Source of the DNA: Microbacterium terregens
Lineage (GTDB): Bacteria; Pseudomonadota; Alphaproteobacteria; Sphingomonadales; Sphingomonadaceae
Direction: 5' to 3'
NCBI RefSeq assembly: GCF_027922045.1
Contig: NZ_BSEX01000027.1
Span: 1-9,989, forward strand
DNA length: 9,989 bases
The translations under genes were made by a program, and so were the position numbers. Shown one piece after another: positions 6,969 to 9,989 of the stretch (position 1 is its first letter; each line of letters starts with the position of its first letter). A model generated the notes under the pieces. That model ran no database searches. It was not told the origin of the DNA and saw only the letters and a list, made by a program, of their open reading frames with translations.

Positions 6969-7328
6969 GTGACCCAGACGCCAAGCCCGCCTAAGGGGAT
7001 CGGCACCGCCACGCTCACGCTGGCGGGGATCGCTGCGGCGTTCGGCGTCGCCGCCTGCTGTGCGCTGCCGATCCTCTTCGCATCCGCCGGGATCGGCGCA
7101 GCTTGGCTCGGCGGCGTGGCCATTGTCGCCGCGCCGTATCGCACGCCGCTTCTCCTCATTGGCGCATTGTGCCTGCTTGCCGGCGCGGCGCTGCTGTTGC
7201 GCCAGCAAGTTACGGCGGCGCGCTGTGGGCCGGGCGGCATATGCACGCCGCGCTGGATGCGTGTTCTCACGCTCATCGGATTGCTGCTCGGTGCGGCCCT
7301 GCTCTGGGCAGGCTATCGCTATGTCTGA
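6969..7328 (+). CDS. merT: MerT-family mercuric ion transporter
   Basis: Product of 119 aa, an inner-membrane Hg(II) importer. Three hydrophobic segments are visible at about residues 16-38, 59-77 and 97-115. The first contains the vicinal pair Cys30-Cys31 in AACCALPIL, the hallmark that accepts Hg(II) in MerT. A second cysteine pair, Cys86 and Cys92 (RCGPGGICTP), lies in the loop after segment 2, where MerT has its cytosolic pair, and Cys68 is inside segment 2. The start is GTG 6969, supported by AAGGAG 6 nt upstream. It is the first gene behind the MerR-type promoter and overlaps the next gene by 8 nt. No merP follows, so the periplasmic Hg carrier is either absent, encoded elsewhere or dispensable here. 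Confidence 0.9.
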   Translation: MTQTPSPPKGIGTATLTLAGIAAAFGVAACCALPILFASAGIGAAWLGGVAIVAAPYRTPLLLIGALCLLAGAALLLRQQVTAARCGPGGICTPRWMRVLTLIGLLLGAALLWAGYRYV

Positions 7329-7545
7329 TGCCACCCCCGAGCTGCGCTCGACGCTGACCTGTCCCCACTGCGGTCATCGGGCGACGGAGACCATGCCGAT
7401 CAATGCCTGCCAGTATTTCTACGACTGCCGGGGTTGCGGCGCGGTCCTCAAGCCCAAGCCGGGCGATTGCTGCGTCTATTGCTCCTACGGCGACGTGCCC
7501 TGTCCGCCGATCCAGGAGAGCGGCGGCAAGGCGTGCTGCGGCTGA
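7321..7545 (+). CDS. Small cysteine-rich GDCCVxC-domain protein
   Basis: Product of 74 aa with 11 cysteines. Cys14-x2-Cys17 and Cys36-x2-Cys39 resemble a zinc ribbon. The signature GDCCVYCSYG (48-57) identifies the GDCCVxC family, in which some members are annotated as selenoproteins. Here the codons are ordinary TGC, so this copy uses cysteine. Cys30, Cys61 and a C-terminal Cys72-Cys73-Gly complete the set. The start ATG 7321 overlaps the end of merT by 8 nt, with a modest GGGCAGG about 8 nt upstream, suggesting translational coupling. There is no signal peptide or membrane segment, so it should be cytoplasmic. The family's biochemical role is not established to my knowledge. Position between the transporter and merB makes Hg(II) or organomercury handling the natural inference. 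Confidence 0.85.
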   Translation: MSDATPELRSTLTCPHCGHRATETMPINACQYFYDCRGCGAVLKPKPGDCCVYCSYGDVPCPPIQESGGKACCG

Positions 7546-7557
7546 GGAGGGCGGGCG

Positions 7558-8337
7558 ATGGCGCGCGCATCATCCGCTGAAGCCGCCTTTGGATCGACGG
7601 TTACATTTCCCGGCGGTGCCGTTGTCCCGGACTGGAGCGCAGTCACAACACCCAGCGCCCGCGCAGCCCTGACGGCACTGTTCGCGGCGTTCATCGGTTC
7701 GAAGTGGCGCGGGATGGACGGCGTCGAGGAGCGGGTCCGGCGCGCCGTGCTTCAAGCCTATGCTGCCGATGGTCGCTCGCCGGTGCCGGCACAGATCGCC
7801 GCCGCATCGGGACTCCCCTCCGGCGAGGTCGGCTCGGCCCTGCAGCGGCTCGCCGGGCGCGATCTCGTGGTCCTCGACGGCGCGGGCCGGGTGACCGGCG
7901 CCTATCCGTTCACCGACGGCCCCAGCGAACATCAAGTCGAAGTCAGCGGAGTGACCATGAGCGCCATGTGCGCCATCGACGCGTTGGGGATCGGCGCCAT
8001 GCTGGAGCGGGACTGCATGATCCGCTCGGCCTGCCGCCAGTGCCGGCGCACGCTCGCCATCCATACCCCCAGCCGCGGCCGCGAGCTGGAAGAGGTTGAG
8101 CCGGGCGCGATCGTCGTCTGGTCCGGCCGTCGCTATGCCAGTGGCTGCGCGGCATCGTCGCTCTGCACCTTGCAGGCCTTCTTCTGCGATGACGATCATC
8201 TGGCGGCCTGGTGCGCGAGCGGTCCGGTCGGAGCCGATGACGGCATTCGTCTGTGCCTGGCCGAAGCGCTCGAGGTTGGGCGCGCGATTTTTGCGCCGAT
8301 GCGGATGGAGATGCGACCATGGCTTCCTACGACCTGA
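7558..8337 (+). CDS. merB: Organomercurial lyase (alkylmercury lyase)
   Basis: Product of 259 aa that would cleave the C-Hg bond of organomercurials by protonolysis, releasing a hydrocarbon and Hg(II) for the downstream reductase. A winged-helix-like segment spans about residues 58-115. The catalytic core follows: Cys138 and Asp141 (SAMCAIDALGIG) correspond to Cys96 and Asp99 of the R831b enzyme, and Cys203 (SLCTLQAFFC) aligns with Cys159, so the Cys/Asp/Cys triad is intact. Cys159/Cys162 lie near the structural Cys117 position. It is about 45 residues longer at the N-terminus than the 212-aa classical enzyme. The start is supported by GGAGG 7 nt before ATG 7558. A shorter start at Met53 would have no such site. 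It ends 19 nt inside the next gene, so the two are coupled. Confidence 0.92.
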   Translation: MARASSAEAAFGSTVTFPGGAVVPDWSAVTTPSARAALTALFAAFIGSKWRGMDGVEERVRRAVLQAYAADGRSPVPAQIAAASGLPSGEVGSALQRLAGRDLVVLDGAGRVTGAYPFTDGPSEHQVEVSGVTMSAMCAIDALGIGAMLERDCMIRSACRQCRRTLAIHTPSRGRELEEVEPGAIVVWSGRRYASGCAASSLCTLQAFFCDDDHLAAWCASGPVGADDGIRLCLAEALEVGRAIFAPMRMEMRPWLPTT

Positions 8338-9668
8338 TCGTCATCGGCAGTGGCACGGCAGCGCAGGTCGCGGTCGGCCGGGTCCGTGCCGCTGGATGGT
8401 CCGTCGCCGTCATCGATCACCGTCCGTTCGGCGGCACCTGTGCGCTGCGTGGCTGCGATCCCAAGAGGATGCTGGTCAGCGGCGAGGAAGCGATCGACGC
8501 GGCAAGGCGCATGGCCAGACATGGCGTCGACGGCACGCTGGCGATCGACTGGCCCGACCTGATGGCGTTCAAGCGGACCTTCACCGATCCGATCCCCGCC
8601 AAGCAGGCGCACCGCTACGCCGAGCTCGGTGTCGACGCATTACACGGTGTTGCTCGCTTTGCCGGCCCAGACACGATCGTGGTGGAAGGCCGGACATTGC
8701 GGGCCCGCCATATCCTGATCGCCAGCGGCGCGCGTCCAGTCCCGCTCGGCATTCCGGGCGAAGATCTGGTGAGCACAAGCGATGCGTTCCTGGAGCTTCA
8801 GGCCCTGCCGCGCCGGATCGTGCTGATCGGCGGCGGCTATGTCGCTGCGGAGTTCTCGCATCTGGCGGCCCGAGCGGGCGCAGAGGTCACCATCCTACAG
8901 CGGGCCGAGCGGCTCCTGCCGCACTTCGATCCCGACCTGGTGGGCTGGCTGACGCCCCGGTTCGAGGCGCTCGGCATCCGCGTCGAGACCGGTGCCACCG
9001 TTACCCGGGTCGAGCGCAGCGGGAGCGGTCTGCTGGTCCACGCCGAGCGCCAGGGCGAGCCTGATCTCAGCGTCGCCGCCGATCTCGTCGTTCATGCCGC
9101 CGGGCGCGGTCCTGACCTCAAGGCGCTCGACCTGTCCGCCGGCGAGGTGGCGGTGCAGGACGGGCGCCTGCAGCTCGACGCGCATCTGCGGAGCATTTCC
9201 AACCCGCGGGTCTATGCCGCCGGCGACGCTGCCGGAGTCGGGCCGCGGCTGACGCCGGTGTCCAGCCACGATGCCAAGGTAGTTGCCGCCAACCTCCTGG
9301 ATGGCCCGACGCACCAGCCGGACTATCGCGGCGTGCCGAGCGTGGCCTTCACTCTGCCGCCGATCGCCGCCGTCGGACTGTCAGAGGAGGCGGCGCGCCG
9401 CGGCGGCGTCGCGCTCCGGGTCAACGCAGCCTCGACGCCAGACTGGTTCACCGCCCGCCGCCTCGCCGAGCCGGTCTACGGCCATAAGCTGCTGATCGAC
9501 GAGGACACGGACCTCATCCTCGGCGCGCATCTCGTGGGGCCGAACGCCGACGAGGTAATCAACGTTTTCGGTCTGGCAATCCGCCACGGCCTCACCGCGG
9601 CCGATCTTCGCTCCACCATGTTCGCCTATCCGACCGGCGCCTCCGACGTCGGCTACATGCTGACTTAA
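8319..9668 (+). CDS. merA: MerA-like FAD/NAD(P)-dependent disulfide oxidoreductase (putative mercuric reductase)
   Basis: Product of 449 aa in the class I pyridine nucleotide-disulfide oxidoreductase family. The FAD site is IGSGTAA (9-15), the redox-active pair is Cys41-x4-Cys46 (GGTCALRGCDPKR), the NAD(P) Rossmann motif is GGGYVAAEF (171-179), and the second FAD motif is YAAGDAAG (299-306). A dimerisation domain runs from about 335 to the end. Near the C-terminus, Tyr437 (FAYPTGASD) occupies the place where glutathione and lipoamide reductases have the catalytic His-Pro. Classical MerA also carries a Tyr there. However, there is no N-terminal NmerA domain and the protein ends YMLT without the vicinal Cys-Cys tail. 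Position as last gene of the mer operon supports Hg(II) reduction to Hg(0), with a glutathione-reductase-like role as the alternative. GGAG lies 8 nt before ATG 8319, inside merB. The open frame extends to 8253, but that part lacks the fold. Confidence 0.8.
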   Translation: MASYDLIVIGSGTAAQVAVGRVRAAGWSVAVIDHRPFGGTCALRGCDPKRMLVSGEEAIDAARRMARHGVDGTLAIDWPDLMAFKRTFTDPIPAKQAHRYAELGVDALHGVARFAGPDTIVVEGRTLRARHILIASGARPVPLGIPGEDLVSTSDAFLELQALPRRIVLIGGGYVAAEFSHLAARAGAEVTILQRAERLLPHFDPDLVGWLTPRFEALGIRVETGATVTRVERSGSGLLVHAERQGEPDLSVAADLVVHAAGRGPDLKALDLSAGEVAVQDGRLQLDAHLRSISNPRVYAAGDAAGVGPRLTPVSSHDAKVVAANLLDGPTHQPDYRGVPSVAFTLPPIAAVGLSEEAARRGGVALRVNAASTPDWFTARRLAEPVYGHKLLIDEDTDLILGAHLVGPNADEVINVFGLAIRHGLTAADLRSTMFAYPTGASDVGYMLT

Positions 9669-9689
9669 CGCACGAGCGCCACTGCCATG

Positions 9690-9717
9690 GCGGCCGATCC
9701 CTCGCGCGATCGGCCGC
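9690..9717 (+). terminator. GC-rich hairpin just after the mer operon
   Basis: A 10-bp perfect stem (9690-9699 with 9708-9717) and an 8-nt loop begin 21 nt after the last stop codon. No T-run follows, so it may be a 3'-end stabiliser or a factor-assisted terminator rather than a strong intrinsic one. Confidence 0.5.
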
Positions 9718-9758
9718 TTCGCGATGCATGTCGATGCGGGCTGTCGCCCGCCATTAAG

Positions 9759-9791
9759 CGGACGCCGCTTGCGCGGCGGCTCCGATTTTTT
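9759..9791 (+). terminator. Intrinsic terminator of the mer operon
   Basis: CGGA (9759-9762) pairs with TCCG (9781-9784), and CGCCGC (9763-9768) pairs with GCGGCG (9773-9778) around a TTGC loop, leaving a 2-nt bulge. One A and six T residues (9786-9791) follow. This is the best rho-independent terminator in the window and lies about 90 nt after the reductase stop. Confidence 0.75.
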
Positions 9792-9989
9792 GGCCTCTCC
9801 CTCGATGCGGGAGTGGTCGGCGCTCCCTGCTAGGCCCGCCGCGGCGCGCTGCAAGCCTCGGCTTCGCCGGGCTGCTCCATTTCATTTCGCCCCTGCGGGT
9901 GCAGCCCGCCGCTTCAGCAGGCCTCTCCGGTCGCTCTCGCCGCCCACCCCCGCCTCGGGGGAGGCCATGGGGCTTTTGGGCAGTGCTGG
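9792..9989. other. Non-coding, structured GC-rich tail
   Basis: I see no convincing gene here. Short inverted repeats are present: CGGCTTCGCCG (9859-9869), CGGGCTGC/GCAGCCCG (9868-9875 with 9901-9908) and CCCCCG-CCT-CGGGGG (9947-9961). It is probably the leader or intergenic part of a gene beyond the right edge. Its direction cannot be told. Confidence 0.4.

Noticed and set aside
7396..7545. Possible selenoprotein in the GDCCVxC family
   Set aside because: The positions that can be selenocysteine in relatives are TGC here, and the only in-frame TGA is the natural stop at the end.
9381..9854. 157-codon open frame on the minus strand at the right end
   Set aside because: It overlaps the end of the reductase gene and the terminator region, and its product looks like low-complexity shadow translation.
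9967..9989. Possible gene beginning at ATG 9967 and running off the right edge
   Set aside because: GGAGG ends only 2 nt before the ATG, too close for a normal site, and seven codons are too few to judge.
1..9989. CRISPR array, tRNA, rRNA or insertion-sequence transposase
   Set aside because: I saw no regularly spaced repeats, cloverleaf, rRNA segments or DDE transposase motifs on either strand.

Overview
The window is GC-rich, densely coding DNA that looks alphaproteobacterial, most likely from a sphingomonad (Sphingobium, Sphingopyxis or Novosphingobium type). That placement rests on codon use, GC-rich intergenic texture and gene combination, and no rRNA or core gene fixes it. The content is accessory: a recombination module, an anti-restriction gene and a mercury/organomercury resistance operon. 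This suggests a plasmid or genomic island.

Left part (1-5441): a short non-coding strip (1-148) with inverted and direct repeats precedes three tyrosine-recombinase-fold genes of 449, 595 and 720 aa. The three genes are joined by ATGA stop/start overlaps, so they are almost certainly one operon. Only the first keeps the full R-K-H-R-H-Y catalytic set. The second lacks the first Arg and the box II His, and the third has Arg in place of the box II His. The second and third carry a C-terminal cysteine-rich segment with a shared CPNAxITAR signature that the first lacks. The layout recalls three-recombinase elements (RIT, Tn554-like), but the protein lengths do not fit classical RIT elements.

Middle (5442-6474): a 169-nt spacer with hairpins, then an ArdC-type anti-restriction protein (N-terminal ArdC/DUF1738 domain plus an HEAAH zincin domain). 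Its stop codon lies 3 nt from the stop of the convergent merR.

Right part (6478-9668): a divergent mer locus. merR reads leftward. A MerR-type promoter (TTGAGT, 19-bp spacer, TAGGAC, with a 7-3-7 dyad) drives merT, a small 11-cysteine GDCCVxC protein, merB and a MerA-like flavoprotein, with overlapping or tightly spaced reading frames. The expected pathway is sensing by MerR, Hg(II) import by MerT, C-Hg cleavage by MerB, and Hg(II) reduction by the flavoprotein. There is no merP, the reductase lacks the NmerA domain and the C-terminal Cys-Cys tail of classical MerA, and the GDCCVxC protein itself ends in Cys-Cys-Gly. I infer that the small protein may supply the missing dithiol in trans.

Tail (9669-9989): a hairpin, a good intrinsic terminator (9759-9791) and about 200 nt of structured GC-rich DNA with no convincing gene.
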